From: Candidatus Aalborgicola bjergmarkensis
GTDB lineage: Bacteria; Pseudomonadota; Gammaproteobacteria; Burkholderiales; Burkholderiaceae_C
Assembly: GCA_016708725.1 (NCBI GenBank)
Contig: JADJFE010000030.1
Coordinates: 558,001 to 622,000, forward strand
Length of the DNA: 64,000 nt
Direction of reading: 5' to 3'
Below are positions 16,743-26,132 of this stretch, in pieces; the stretch's first letter is position 1, and every line of letters begins with the position of its first letter. The notes below the pieces were generated by a model, which did no database searches, was not told where the DNA came from, and saw nothing but the letters and a program-made list of their open reading frames with translations. Position numbers and translations under genes: made by a program.

Positions 16743-17330
16743 TTATTTGCAACGCACTTTCACGCTTTTTCCATCACGTATCAGAATGATCACCGAACCG
16801 GATGTAGTGTTGTCGTCACCGATACGGGCAACAACACTTGCAGCAGACTGGTTGTTGCATTCCACGACAGGCAGATTCCCGGTTCCGCCAAAGCGGGTTC
16901 CGGTAACTCCTGGAGACTCACCTTTCATGTAGGCGCGGGCGCGATCCATGTTGAGATTTGCCTTCCCCTGATTGGAGTCGGGGTCAACCAGAATGCGGCC
17001 AAGGTCGCTGGGCGTGCTGCCGTTGCCGCCTTGCTGGTAAGAGTGGGCGCGGTTGCGGTTTTCGGTTGCGGCGTTTTGAGGATGTGTGCCGAATGGACTT
17101 TCTTCCAGTTGTTCGACGATGGTCGTCATGGGGGTGGTCGTTGTGCCTTCGACACGTTGGGCTCTGGCTCTGTTGCGCAAATCGGATGCTGCATCGTGTG
17201 AGGGGCTTTTGCTGGTGTTGTCTGGAGTCAGCACAATTTCTCCAGCGAACAGTCCAGCCAGAGGAAAAGTGAGCGATAGCGCGGCAAACACTTTGCGGTA
17301 TGGCGATCTAAAAACTGGGTTCGTTTTCAT
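16743..17330 (-). CDS. Exported protein with three R-x-RA repeats
   Basis: 195 aa. The start at 17330 gives a signal peptide (VFAALSLTFPLAGLFA). The mature part contains three spaced short repeats (DLRNRARAQRVEG, ENRNRAHSYQQGG and LNMDRARAYMKGE) and a C-terminal beta-like segment with two Cys (VVECNNQ and VKVRCK). I do not recognise the family. It lies 28 bp after the CsgG-like gene on the same strand, so it should be its co-transcribed partner. Confidence 0.7.
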   Translation of the reverse strand: MKTNPVFRSPYRKVFAALSLTFPLAGLFAGEIVLTPDNTSKSPSHDAASDLRNRARAQRVEGTTTTPMTTIVEQLEESPFGTHPQNAATENRNRAHSYQQGGNGSTPSDLGRILVDPDSNQGKANLNMDRARAYMKGESPGVTGTRFGGTGNLPVVECNNQSAASVVARIGDDNTTSGSVIILIRDGKSVKVRCK

Positions 17331-17358
17331 GGCAAGGTCCGCAAAATGCGTGTTAGGG

Positions 17359-18930
17359 TTATTGGACCGTGATTTCCACCATACTCGTGATTGCTGCTGG
17401 ATTTTGTTGTTTGAATTGCCCAAGCACATCTTGCACCGATTTCACGGGAAGTGGTGTCAAGTCGCGTGTTCCGACCAGATTTTTTGGGGTAATTAGTTCA
17501 CGGTCCGCTGCAACGCAAGCGACGAGTTCACGCCCTGGTCGATCAAACTTTATTTTGAACCCTCCTGATGGTAGCCGTATCGTTTGGGATGGACTAACCA
17601 TCGAGTTTGGGTAAAACTGGTTGGGGAAAATACGTGCCACACCCCCTTTGGTATCTTCGTAATAGCAATAAGCGGTGCCAATACCAGTGGCACCCATGGA
17701 AATGTTCAGGAACTCACCAATGCGATAGCTGGGTTTGGCGCCACGCTCGCTGGTTAGATTTAACTGAAATGTGTTGCTTGTCTTCGTGCTGGGTGTTTCA
17801 ATGGATTCGGCCACCGGTCGTGGTGTATTGACAGGTATTGGTGGTATTTCACGTTTGATTGGTAGGGTCGGCAGATCAGCTAACCTATTTTGTACGTTGT
17901 CCAACAAACTGTAGTAAAGGTCAAAATTTATTCGCCCGTCTGCAATAAGACCAACGGCGGCCTGGTATTCAGCGATTGCGCCCTTTAATACATCGCTGTG
18001 CAGGCCATCCAATTCTCCGGTGAAACGGTTCATTCCGGCTAGTTTGCGTTGCACAAACAGGATGCGATCCGGCTCCTTGGCAATTTCAAACCATTCGCGT
18101 GCCTGATCCATCATGAGGGGATGGGTTGATTCCACATCCAGGCATTTCCAGTAGGGCACGCGGGTGAATTTGCCCAGAACTTCAATCACTCCAAGCTCAA
18201 GCAGGGTGCGTGTTGCGGCGCCAAGCCCTTCGGTCTGGCTAAGATCCAGATTGAAACTAAGACCTACATTACCTAGTCTGCCACCGCCTTCCATGGAATT
18301 TCCGCTCTTCATGATGACCATGGTATTGGATGTGCTGGTTTCGGGCAGAATCCGGCGACTGGCAGCCTCGCCGATGCTAAGGTCCATGCTTACCAGGTCA
18401 AAGGATTTGTCCTTGGAGCTGCCAAAATCAAGAAATGGCAAGGAAACTCCCCAGCCCTTGTTTTTTTTGACGGCATTGTCATCCATCTGGGTGATGGAAC
18501 CCCGGATGTAGTAATCCGGGATTTTCGTTGGTGTGCCACCGCGCAACTGAAAGAGCGCCCCCAGGTCATCTTGCGTGCTATGTAAATCGATGAAATCAAA
18601 AGCATTACTTTTGAGATTCATTTTTGCAATGGCAGTAATCAACATTTCCTTGGTGCCGGTGCGCACTTTACCGGTTTCATCGGGAATGCCCCCCGAAGTG
18701 ATGACGATGCCACGTTTGTCAAAAGCCAGGAACAACTCGTCCATGCAGCGTAGTGCCTGCGTGAAGTTGGTGACCGTTTTGATCGGTGGAGCCTTTGCGT
18801 TGTTGATCACGCGCGCTGAATCAGCTGTGGCTTCGTCCAATGCAAATACCTGACCACCAGCGAGAAGAACAGACGCTGTTAGGAAACAGGGTTGCAACAG
18901 ATGTTTTATGTTTATGGATTTGGGACACAT
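17359..18930 (-). CDS. CsgG-like protein with peptidoglycan-binding-like and DUF4384 regions
   Basis: 523 aa with a signal peptide but no lipobox Cys. Residues about 50-265 resemble the CsgG fold (DYYIRGSITQMDDNA, then a beta-rich segment and a helix ALGVIEVLGKF-like end). Residues about 290-345 look like a peptidoglycan-binding repeat (LVQRKLAGMNRFTGELDG). Residues about 385-490 look like DUF4384 (YRIGEFLNISM, AYCYYEDTKGGVARIFPN). CsgG proteins form outer-membrane export pores for curli-type amyloid subunits; whether this one does is an inference. It is the first gene of the nine-gene minus-strand cluster, divergent from xthA. Confidence 0.7.
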   Translation of the reverse strand: MCPKSINIKHLLQPCFLTASVLLAGGQVFALDEATADSARVINNAKAPPIKTVTNFTQALRCMDELFLAFDKRGIVITSGGIPDETGKVRTGTKEMLITAIAKMNLKSNAFDFIDLHSTQDDLGALFQLRGGTPTKIPDYYIRGSITQMDDNAVKKNKGWGVSLPFLDFGSSKDKSFDLVSMDLSIGEAASRRILPETSTSNTMVIMKSGNSMEGGGRLGNVGLSFNLDLSQTEGLGAATRTLLELGVIEVLGKFTRVPYWKCLDVESTHPLMMDQAREWFEIAKEPDRILFVQRKLAGMNRFTGELDGLHSDVLKGAIAEYQAAVGLIADGRINFDLYYSLLDNVQNRLADLPTLPIKREIPPIPVNTPRPVAESIETPSTKTSNTFQLNLTSERGAKPSYRIGEFLNISMGATGIGTAYCYYEDTKGGVARIFPNQFYPNSMVSPSQTIRLPSGGFKIKFDRPGRELVACVAADRELITPKNLVGTRDLTPLPVKSVQDVLGQFKQQNPAAITSMVEITVQ

Positions 18931-19052
18931 TTTTGATGCCTGTTTGCGGACAAAGAGTGCGTGTAGCTACGTGTTGTAGCGCAGTGCCGCGCAATAGTCA
19001 ATGTAGTCAACACAACAAAATTATTACACTACGCGGGCCTGGAAAAGAAAAT

Positions 19053-19844
19053 ATGCTGCGTATCATCACCACCAACCTCAACGGAATTCGCTCTGCTGCC
19101 AATAAAGGGTATTTTGACTGGCTGGGCCAACAGAATGCCGCTGTGGTTGGCGTGCAGGAAGTCAAGGCGCAGCATGAACAGGTAGCGGGTGTTTTTGACC
19201 ATGCCAGTGGTTTGACGGGACACTTTCACTTTGCGCAGAAAAAAGGTTACGCCGGTGTTGGACTTTACACCCGTATTCCACCGTCCGATCTGGTGGCAGG
19301 CATGGGGGTGCCCGAATTTGATGCCGAGGGGCGCTGGGTCGAGGCGCGTTTTGACCGGAGAGGGCGCAAACTCAGCATCATCAGCTGCTATTTTCCCAGC
19401 GGGTCTTCCGGACCAGAGCGGCAGGAGGCAAAATTCCGTTTCCTGGATGTGATGTACCCCAAACTCATGCAACTCAAAGCGGAGCGTGAATTCCTGCTGC
19501 TGGGTGATATCAATATTGCGCACCAGGAGATCGATTTGAAAAACTGGAAGAGCAACCAGAAAAACAGTGGTTTTCTGCCCGAGGAGCGGGCCTGGATGGG
19601 CAAATTGCTTGGTGAAGGTGGTCTGGTGGATGTGTACCGCCGACTCGAACCGGACAGCACGCAAAGCTGCTACACGTGGTGGAGCAATCGTGGCCAGGCC
19701 TATGCCAACAATGTGGGTTGGCGACTGGACTACCAGATTGCCAGCCCGGCGCTGGCTGCACTTGCCATGCGCACCGCGATTTTCAAGGAGCAACGCTTCA
19801 GTGACCATGCTCCTTTAATCGTCGATTACAACCTTGATTTATAG
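19053..19844 (+). CDS. xthA: Exodeoxyribonuclease III
   Basis: 263 aa. It cleaves abasic DNA and removes 3' blocks in base-excision repair. Seen: N-terminal NLNGIRSA, metal-binding Glu in QEVKAQ, the catalytic GDINIAHQEIDLKN, DYQIASP and the C-terminal FSDHAPL with the catalytic His. Start at 19053 because homology begins at MLRIITTNLNG; the frame is open further upstream but is not coding-like. It is divergent from the CsgG-like gene, with 122 bp between the starts. Confidence 0.95.
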   Translation: MLRIITTNLNGIRSAANKGYFDWLGQQNAAVVGVQEVKAQHEQVAGVFDHASGLTGHFHFAQKKGYAGVGLYTRIPPSDLVAGMGVPEFDAEGRWVEARFDRRGRKLSIISCYFPSGSSGPERQEAKFRFLDVMYPKLMQLKAEREFLLLGDINIAHQEIDLKNWKSNQKNSGFLPEERAWMGKLLGEGGLVDVYRRLEPDSTQSCYTWWSNRGQAYANNVGWRLDYQIASPALAALAMRTAIFKEQRFSDHAPLIVDYNLDL

Positions 19845-19871
19845 ACCCTGAGACCCTGAGGCCTTTTTCCC

Positions 19872-20924
19872 ATGCCAAGACACCTTCTCCGTACTGAGCC
19901 CGATCTGAACCGACTCGTTGATGCCAATGGCCAGGTGCATACCGGCTTTTTTCCGCGTTCGGTGCGCAAAATCAATGGCCGGGATTTTGACTACCGCACC
20001 CCGATGGGCGCTGCGCACAACCCGCTGGCACGCCATTTCCATTACAAGCAGTTTCAGTATTTTGGTGTACTGTCGGACAGGGTTCTCGCGGGTTGCGCCC
20101 TGGCGCATACGGCTTACCTGGGTTTGGCGTTTGTGTATGCGTATGACACCAGAACCCGGCGCATGGTTTCCGAAACCATTCGCCTGCCGCTGGGGCGGGG
20201 CCTGGTCATGGCAGATTCACCCGTGGAAGGCATGAGTGTGCTGACATCGCGTAGCGCGGATATTCGCATGGGATACAGCGAACGCGCAGACGGAACATTG
20301 GAAAAGACCTTGTACGTGCAAACGGCACGTGGCTTGCGGATGGAAGCCAGCCTGCTGGAGTCAACGCCCTTTCAGGTGCAGGCGCTGTGTACTCCGTGCG
20401 GTGTGAATGGCTGGACCTATGCCAACAAGGTGGCTGGTGTGCCCGTGAGCGGGTTTATTGACAGTGCGCTGGGCCGCAGCGATCTGGCGGCCATCGGCGC
20501 AATGGGGCACCATGATTTTTCGGCAGGCTACATGCGCCGCGAAACCTTCTGGAACTGGGCCTGCCTGTCTGGCCGCGTTGGACGGCGAACCTTGGGCTTG
20601 AATATTTCCTGTGGTGTCAATGAAACCAGTTACAGCGAAAATTGTCTGTGGCTGGATGGCGCATTGCTGCCTGTGGGACTGGCGCAATTCCACTTTGACC
20701 GGAACGATCCTGAAAGCGCCTGGCACGTGTGTACCAGTGATGGCGCGGTCGATTTGCATTTCACACCCGCCGGGCGGCACACGGAGCGTTTGAACCTGGG
20801 GCTGTTTGCCACCCGGTTTGCGCAATATTTCGGCCAATTCTCCGGCACGATCCGGGCCAATCGCAAATCGATTGCCGTCCACAACATGTGGGGCTTCGTG
20901 GAAGACCAATATGCCAAGTGGTAG
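19872..20924 (+). CDS. DUF2804 family protein
   Basis: 350 aa, a good length match for DUF2804 proteins. It is rich in Trp, Tyr and beta-strand patterns, with conserved-looking stretches such as QFQYFGVLSD, NWACLSG, GLNISCGVNET and WGFVEDQYAKW at the C-terminus. No signal peptide or membrane segment. It lies 27 bp downstream of xthA and may be co-transcribed with it. The biochemical role of the family is not established as far as I know; lipid or isoprenoid binding would be a guess. Confidence 0.82.
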   Translation: MPRHLLRTEPDLNRLVDANGQVHTGFFPRSVRKINGRDFDYRTPMGAAHNPLARHFHYKQFQYFGVLSDRVLAGCALAHTAYLGLAFVYAYDTRTRRMVSETIRLPLGRGLVMADSPVEGMSVLTSRSADIRMGYSERADGTLEKTLYVQTARGLRMEASLLESTPFQVQALCTPCGVNGWTYANKVAGVPVSGFIDSALGRSDLAAIGAMGHHDFSAGYMRRETFWNWACLSGRVGRRTLGLNISCGVNETSYSENCLWLDGALLPVGLAQFHFDRNDPESAWHVCTSDGAVDLHFTPAGRHTERLNLGLFATRFAQYFGQFSGTIRANRKSIAVHNMWGFVEDQYAKW

Positions 20925-21041
20925 TGTCACCCCGCTGCGTTCGCAAACAACAATGCTTTTCGTACTGCCGGGGTGCTTACAATCCCGACCCCCGGCGTTG
21001 AAGTCGGCGCATCCCCGTCAGGGGGTGCCACTTGAGAGCAC

Positions 21042-23066
21042 ATGAACAACTTCTTCCATTCCATTGCACTGCCGTACATCGATTGGGTGCTGGTAGTGGT
21101 GGTTGTCTGGTTGCTGATTGGCTTCGCTGGCGTTTTTGTGTTGCGGCGCTTGTACTTCGTCGCTACCGTGTTGTTTCCCCTGGGAGCCTGTTGTTCGGTT
21201 CTGTTGATGGCCGTTGCGCTCGGTGCGGCCTTTGCTAATCCCGAGGTCGCAGTTTTGCCTCTGGGCTTGCCACAGCTTCCATTCCACTTGCGTCTGGATA
21301 GTCTTTCGGCCTTTTTCTTGTTGCTGATTGGCGCAGTCTCCGCCGGTGTATCCACCTTTGCTGCGGGCTACTTCCGCAAGGGTGAAGGCACCCCGCCGGG
21401 GTTGATATGTCTGGAATACCATGTATTTCTGGCCAGCATCGCGCTGGTAGTGCTGGCCGATGATGCCTATGTATTCATGGTGGCCTGGGAGACCATGGCG
21501 TTTTCTTCCTTCTTTCTGGTCATGGTCAACCACCGCATTCCCGAAATTCGCCGCGCCGGGTACCTGTATATGCTGATGGCGCACATCGGTGCTTTGGGAA
21601 TCTTGTTGTGCTTTGGTCTGTTACAGGCCAATACCGGCGACTACACCTTTGCCAATATGCGGGCACAACACCTGACACCGTTCTGGGGTTCGGTGGCTTT
21701 CTGCCTGGCCGTGTTTGGTTTTGGTGCTAAGGCCGGGTTATTCCCTTTGCATGCTTGGCTGCCAGAAGCCCATCCGGCTGCGCCGTCGCCGTTCTCGGCG
21801 TTGATGAGTGGCGTCATGCTCAAGATTGCGCTGTATGGCATTTTGCGTGTGTCCTTCGACCTGCTACAGACCCGCATCTGGTGGTGGGGTGTGCTACTGA
21901 TGGCATTTGGATTGTTCACCGCCTTGTTTGGCGTAGTTTTTTCCACGGTACAGGTGGAAATGAAACGCCTGTTGGCCTATTCGTCGATTGAAAATATTGG
22001 TCTGATTTGTGCTGGTTTGGGTTTGTCCATATTGTTTGTCTCTTATGAAATGCGGATGTTCTCCGCATTGGCACTCACCGCAGCGCTTTACCACACTGTC
22101 AGCCACGCATTTTTCAAGAGTTTGCTCTTTTGCAGCACGGGTGCTGTGTTGCATGCCACCGGCGAGCGCAGCCTGGGCAAACTTGGCGGGCTGATGCGCT
22201 TCATGCCGTGGGTGGCCTGGCCAACACTGATTGGCGTATTGTCTTGTGCAGGTCTGCCACCTTTTGGGGGCTTTGTCGCCGAGTGGTTGCTGCTGCAGAG
22301 TTTTTTATTCACCACTGGTTTGCCCAGTTCCTTTCTGGATATGTTGGTGCCCGTTATGGCTGCGATGATTGCGTTGGTTGCGGCGTTATCGGGTTACACC
22401 ATGGTCAAGTATTTTGGCGTTATCTTTCTTGGTCAACCCCGGGAAGAAAAACTGACACAGGCGCACGACATCGGGCTGCGGGAGCGCCTGGGCATGTTGT
22501 GGCTGGCTGTGGGTTGCACAGTGCTGGGTCTTTTTCCCAACCAGGTGATTGCAGTCATAGACCCGGTGACCCGTTTACTGGTGCAATCGGGTCTGGCGCA
22601 TACCGTGGCGGACAGCGGTTGGCTGCTGGTGCCGGTGCACATTGACCGCGCCAGTTACGCGCCCGCCATCTTCCTGCTGGGGGTGCTGAGTACTTTTGGA
22701 CTGACCTTTTTGTTGGTACGCAAGTTTTACCATGGTCGCGTGCGACGGGTCGCTCCTTGGGATTGCGGTCACCCCTGGCAAACTGCACGTATGCAGGATT
22801 CAGCCGAGGGCTTTGGTCAGCCCATCCGCCAGATTTTCGAACCGTTTTTTCGCATGGATCGGCATTTGCCCACAGCTTTTGATGCCCAGCCCAGCTACAA
22901 GGTGCAAGTGGAAGACCCGCTGTGGTATTGGCTGTATCTGCCGCTGGTGCGCTTGGTGGAGTGGGTGTCCCGGCTGGTGGGACTGTTGCAGCAAGGACGC
23001 ATTGCCGTCTATCTGACGTACAGTTTCGTGACGTTAATCGTGGTGTTGCTGGTGGTGAAACGATGA
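21042..23066 (+). CDS. hyfB: Hydrogenase-4 component B-like membrane subunit (antiporter/NuoL type)
   Basis: 674 aa, about 16 membrane segments. The core is the Mrp-antiporter fold shared by NuoL/M/N, with the conserved stretch KAGLFPLHAWLPEAHPAAPS and HAFFKSLLF. After residue about 530 there is a HyfB-type cytoplasmic extension (VRRVAPWDCGHPWQTARM). It should move protons or sodium when coupled to the peripheral arm. It is first of six overlapping genes, preceded by 117 bp that contain a GC-rich stem (21006-21029). The next gene overlaps by 4 bp (ATGA). Confidence 0.88.
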   Translation: MNNFFHSIALPYIDWVLVVVVVWLLIGFAGVFVLRRLYFVATVLFPLGACCSVLLMAVALGAAFANPEVAVLPLGLPQLPFHLRLDSLSAFFLLLIGAVSAGVSTFAAGYFRKGEGTPPGLICLEYHVFLASIALVVLADDAYVFMVAWETMAFSSFFLVMVNHRIPEIRRAGYLYMLMAHIGALGILLCFGLLQANTGDYTFANMRAQHLTPFWGSVAFCLAVFGFGAKAGLFPLHAWLPEAHPAAPSPFSALMSGVMLKIALYGILRVSFDLLQTRIWWWGVLLMAFGLFTALFGVVFSTVQVEMKRLLAYSSIENIGLICAGLGLSILFVSYEMRMFSALALTAALYHTVSHAFFKSLLFCSTGAVLHATGERSLGKLGGLMRFMPWVAWPTLIGVLSCAGLPPFGGFVAEWLLLQSFLFTTGLPSSFLDMLVPVMAAMIALVAALSGYTMVKYFGVIFLGQPREEKLTQAHDIGLRERLGMLWLAVGCTVLGLFPNQVIAVIDPVTRLLVQSGLAHTVADSGWLLVPVHIDRASYAPAIFLLGVLSTFGLTFLLVRKFYHGRVRRVAPWDCGHPWQTARMQDSAEGFGQPIRQIFEPFFRMDRHLPTAFDAQPSYKVQVEDPLWYWLYLPLVRLVEWVSRLVGLLQQGRIAVYLTYSFVTLIVVLLVVKR

Positions 23067-24013
23067 GCATCATGGGGATAGTGTCCCAAATACTGGCGTT
23101 GATCACGGCGCTGCTGCTGGCACCATTGCTCACCGGTTGGATCAACCAGTGGCGCCACTGGTTGCAAAACAAGTCGGCGCCAGGCGTGTTACAGCCGTAC
23201 CGCATGTTGCACAAGTTGTTCAAGAAGGATTCCCTGGTTGCGGAGCATGCTTCGCCGTTGTTTCGCATGGCCCCCTACGTCATTTTCGGGTGCATGCTAC
23301 TGGCCAGCGCTATTGTGCCTACGCTTTCCACCGACTTGCCACTATCGCCCGCTGCGGATGCGATTGCACTCGTGGGTTTGTTTGCACTGGCACGGGTCTT
23401 TATTTCCCTGGCCGCGATGGATGTGGGAACTGCCTTTGGCACACTGGGTGCCCGCCGTGAGATGTTGGTGGGCTTTCTGGCCGAACCCGCCTTGTTGATG
23501 GTGCTGTTTTGTGCATCCATGATTACGCGCTCGACTTCGCTGACCACCATTGTGGAAACACTGGCTCACCGCGAACTGGCCATCTATCCCAGTTTGCTTT
23601 TGTCTGGCGTGGCCTTCACGATGGTGTCGCTGGCGGAAAATGCACGTGTACCCGTGGATAACCCGGATACGCACCTGGAACTAACCATGATCCACGAAGC
23701 ACTGATCCTGGAATACTCTGCCCGTCACCTGGCGCTACTGGAATGGGCCGCCAGCCTGAAACTGTTCGCCTACTCCTGCATAGGTCTGGCGCTGTTCTTC
23801 CCGTGGGGTGTGGCCGAAGCCAATACGCCGGTGGTCATGTTGCTGGCACTGCCGGTGCTGATCCTCAAACTGGCCCTGGGAGGCGTGGCGTTGGCGTTGA
23901 TCGAGACATTCAGCGCCAAGATGCGCATCTTTCGTGTCCCCGAGTTTCTGGGGACAGCCTTCTTGTTGGCGGTGATCGGCTTGCTGGTCAATGTGTTGCT
24001 GGGGGTCGGATGA
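23063..24013 (+). CDS. hyfC: Hydrogenase-4 component C-like membrane subunit (NuoH type)
   Basis: 316 aa. The start at 23063 overlaps the hyfB stop as ATGA. About eight membrane helices. It shows the NuoH/HyfC signatures ENARVPVDNPDTHLELTMIH and LEYSARHLALLEWAASLK. In complex I and membrane hydrogenases this subunit docks the peripheral arm and forms the start of the ion path. The conserved acidic residues of the Glu-rich loop are present here (EN, DNPDTHLE, HE), so the membrane part looks functional. Confidence 0.9.
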   Translation: MSIMGIVSQILALITALLLAPLLTGWINQWRHWLQNKSAPGVLQPYRMLHKLFKKDSLVAEHASPLFRMAPYVIFGCMLLASAIVPTLSTDLPLSPAADAIALVGLFALARVFISLAAMDVGTAFGTLGARREMLVGFLAEPALLMVLFCASMITRSTSLTTIVETLAHRELAIYPSLLLSGVAFTMVSLAENARVPVDNPDTHLELTMIHEALILEYSARHLALLEWAASLKLFAYSCIGLALFFPWGVAEANTPVVMLLALPVLILKLALGGVALALIETFSAKMRIFRVPEFLGTAFLLAVIGLLVNVLLGVG

Positions 24014-24675
24014 GTACATTTGTCCCGCAACTCATCAACCTGTTTGCGACGCTGATCCTGTTGCTGTCGTTTGCGATGATTTCACAGCGGCGCATTGTCT
24101 CGCTGATCAATCTGTTTGCGATCCAGGGCGCTGCCTTGGTGGCTGCCTCGTTCTTGCTCGGATACGTGACGCACCATGCCGACCTGTATGTTTCCGGTGC
24201 ACTGACGCTGGTACTGAAGGTTATCTTTATTCCCTGGATGCTGCACCGCCTGATTCGCCGACTCAATGTGCGCTGGGACGTGGAAACGCTGTTGAACATT
24301 CCTGCCACCATGCTGGTCGGCATTGCGCTGGTGATCTTTGCCTTTAGCCTGGCTTTGCCGGTGTCGCGTCTATCGGATTCGATTGCGGGTGGCTCGCTGG
24401 GCATTGCGCTGGCCTGTGTGCTGCTGTCTTTCATGATGATGATCACGCGTTCCAAAGCCGTGCCCCAGGTCATCGGTTTTTTGTCGATGGAAAACGGACT
24501 GATTTTCGCGGCGACCACGGTAACCAATGGCATGCCGATGATTGTGGAGTTTGGTATTGCGCTGGACGTGCTGGTGGGGGTGCTGATTCTGGGGGTGTTC
24601 ATGTTCCAGATCCGCGAGAAGTTCGACAGCCTGGATATTCGCAATCTGGAAACGCTCAAGGATGACCGGGCATGA
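24010..24675 (+). CDS. hyfE: Hydrogenase-4 component E-like membrane subunit
   Basis: 221 aa, six or seven hydrophobic helices. It has HyfE-like features, including a NuoK-related core (GALTLVLKVIFIPWMLHRLI and SMENGLIFAATTVTNGMP with the buried Glu). It overlaps the previous stop and the next start by 4 bp each. It is expected to be a small membrane partner between the NuoH-like subunit and the antiporter-like subunits. Confidence 0.88.
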   Translation: MSTFVPQLINLFATLILLLSFAMISQRRIVSLINLFAIQGAALVAASFLLGYVTHHADLYVSGALTLVLKVIFIPWMLHRLIRRLNVRWDVETLLNIPATMLVGIALVIFAFSLALPVSRLSDSIAGGSLGIALACVLLSFMMMITRSKAVPQVIGFLSMENGLIFAATTVTNGMPMIVEFGIALDVLVGVLILGVFMFQIREKFDSLDIRNLETLKDDRA

Positions 24676-26126
24676 ATGCGTTGTTGTTTGTTCTCGGGAT
24701 ACCGCTGCTGGGTGGCATGGTGTTGGCCGTCACGGGCCACCGCCCGTGGGCGCGCGATGTGAATGTGGGTTTTAGCCTGGGCACCTTCGTGGCGGCCTGT
24801 TTCCTGACGGCGCACACGATTGCAGTTGGCCCGGAAACACTGTGGGAAAAGCAGTTTTTCATTGACCCGCTGAACGTTTTTCTGGTGACCTTGACGACTT
24901 TTGTCAGTCTGACAACGGCGATCTTTTCGCGCCCTTACATGCGCGTGGAGCAGGACCATGGCAAGATGACACCACCGCGCATGCGGCTTTACCACAGCAT
25001 GTACCAGTTGTTTTGTTTCACCATGCTGCTGGGTCTCACTACCAACAACTTGGGCATCATCTGGGTGGCCATGGAGGCAGCCACGCTGACCACCGTATTG
25101 CTGGTCAGCGTGTACCGCACGTCGGCCAGCCTGGAGGCAGCGTGGAAGTACTTCATCCTGTGCGGAGTTGGCATTGCCCAGGCGTTGTTTGGCACCATTT
25201 TGATTTACATGGCAGCAGAGAAGGTGCTCGGAGCTGAACACGCCACGCTGCTGTGGACCAATCTGAACGCGGTCAAGGGCCAGCTCAATCCGACCATCAT
25301 CACGTTAGCCTTTGTTTTCCTGCTGATTGGTTATGGTACGAAGGTTGGCCTGGTGCCGCTGCATAGCTGGCTGCCCGACGCCCATGCTGAAGGCCCTACA
25401 CCCGTATCGGCTGTGCTGTCGGGTTTGTTGCTCAATGTGGCCATGTACGCAGTGCTGCGCTGCAAGGTGCTGACCGATGGTGCGTTGGGTACCCCGATGG
25501 CCGGGCAGTTGATGATGGGTTTTGGTTTGCTGTCGGTCACGGTGGCGGCGTTCTTCCTCTCGCGTCAAAAGGACGTGAAGCGCATGTTCTCGTATTCGTC
25601 CATTGAGCACATGGGCATCATTACATTTGCCTTTGGTATGGGCTCTTCGCTGGCCAATTTTGCCGGGCTGTTGCACATGACCGTGCACTCGCTGGTCAAA
25701 TCGGCGATCTTCTTCACGGTGGGGCATGCCACGCAAAAGGCTGGAACCCAGGTGATGGACGAGATTCGTGGCCTGATCAAGGTGAATCCCACGGTGGGCT
25801 GGGGCTTGATGCTGGGTGTCATGGCCATCCTGGGCATGCCGCCGTTTGGGGTGTTCGCCAGCGAATTTTTGATCCTGACCACCGCCATGCGTGAGCAGCC
25901 CTGGGCAGCACCATTCCTGTTTCTGGCGCTGGGTGTGGCGTTTGCGTCCATTCTGGCGCGTGTGTTACCCATGGTGTTTGGAGATACCACGCTTAAACCC
26001 CTGACCCATCCACCGGCGCTGGTGCCGGTGTTTGTGCATCTGGCGTTGGCGTTGGTACTGGGCCTTTACATTCCGCCGTACCTGAATGGCTGGTATGTAC
26101 AGGCTGCCGCCATGTTGGGAGGGTGA
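24672..26126 (+). CDS. hyfF: Hydrogenase-4 component F-like membrane subunit (antiporter/NuoN type)
   Basis: 484 aa, about 14 helices with the Mrp/NuoM-N signature KVGLVPLHSWLPDAHAEGPT and the lysine in the central helix, plus HSLVKSAIFF. This is the second antiporter-like subunit. The third one found in enteric hydrogenase 4 (HyfD) is missing, so this complex has a shorter membrane arm. It overlaps hyfE by 4 bp and is 6 bp before the large-subunit gene. Confidence 0.9.
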   Translation: MNALLFVLGIPLLGGMVLAVTGHRPWARDVNVGFSLGTFVAACFLTAHTIAVGPETLWEKQFFIDPLNVFLVTLTTFVSLTTAIFSRPYMRVEQDHGKMTPPRMRLYHSMYQLFCFTMLLGLTTNNLGIIWVAMEAATLTTVLLVSVYRTSASLEAAWKYFILCGVGIAQALFGTILIYMAAEKVLGAEHATLLWTNLNAVKGQLNPTIITLAFVFLLIGYGTKVGLVPLHSWLPDAHAEGPTPVSAVLSGLLLNVAMYAVLRCKVLTDGALGTPMAGQLMMGFGLLSVTVAAFFLSRQKDVKRMFSYSSIEHMGIITFAFGMGSSLANFAGLLHMTVHSLVKSAIFFTVGHATQKAGTQVMDEIRGLIKVNPTVGWGLMLGVMAILGMPPFGVFASEFLILTTAMREQPWAAPFLFLALGVAFASILARVLPMVFGDTTLKPLTHPPALVPVFVHLALALVLGLYIPPYLNGWYVQAAAMLGG

Positions 26127-26132
26127 GATGCA

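Noticed and set aside
22555..25241. Several long minus-strand frames opposite the hyf-like operon
   Set aside because: They are shadows of GC-rich membrane-protein genes whose plus-strand frames have clear homology and 4-bp overlaps.
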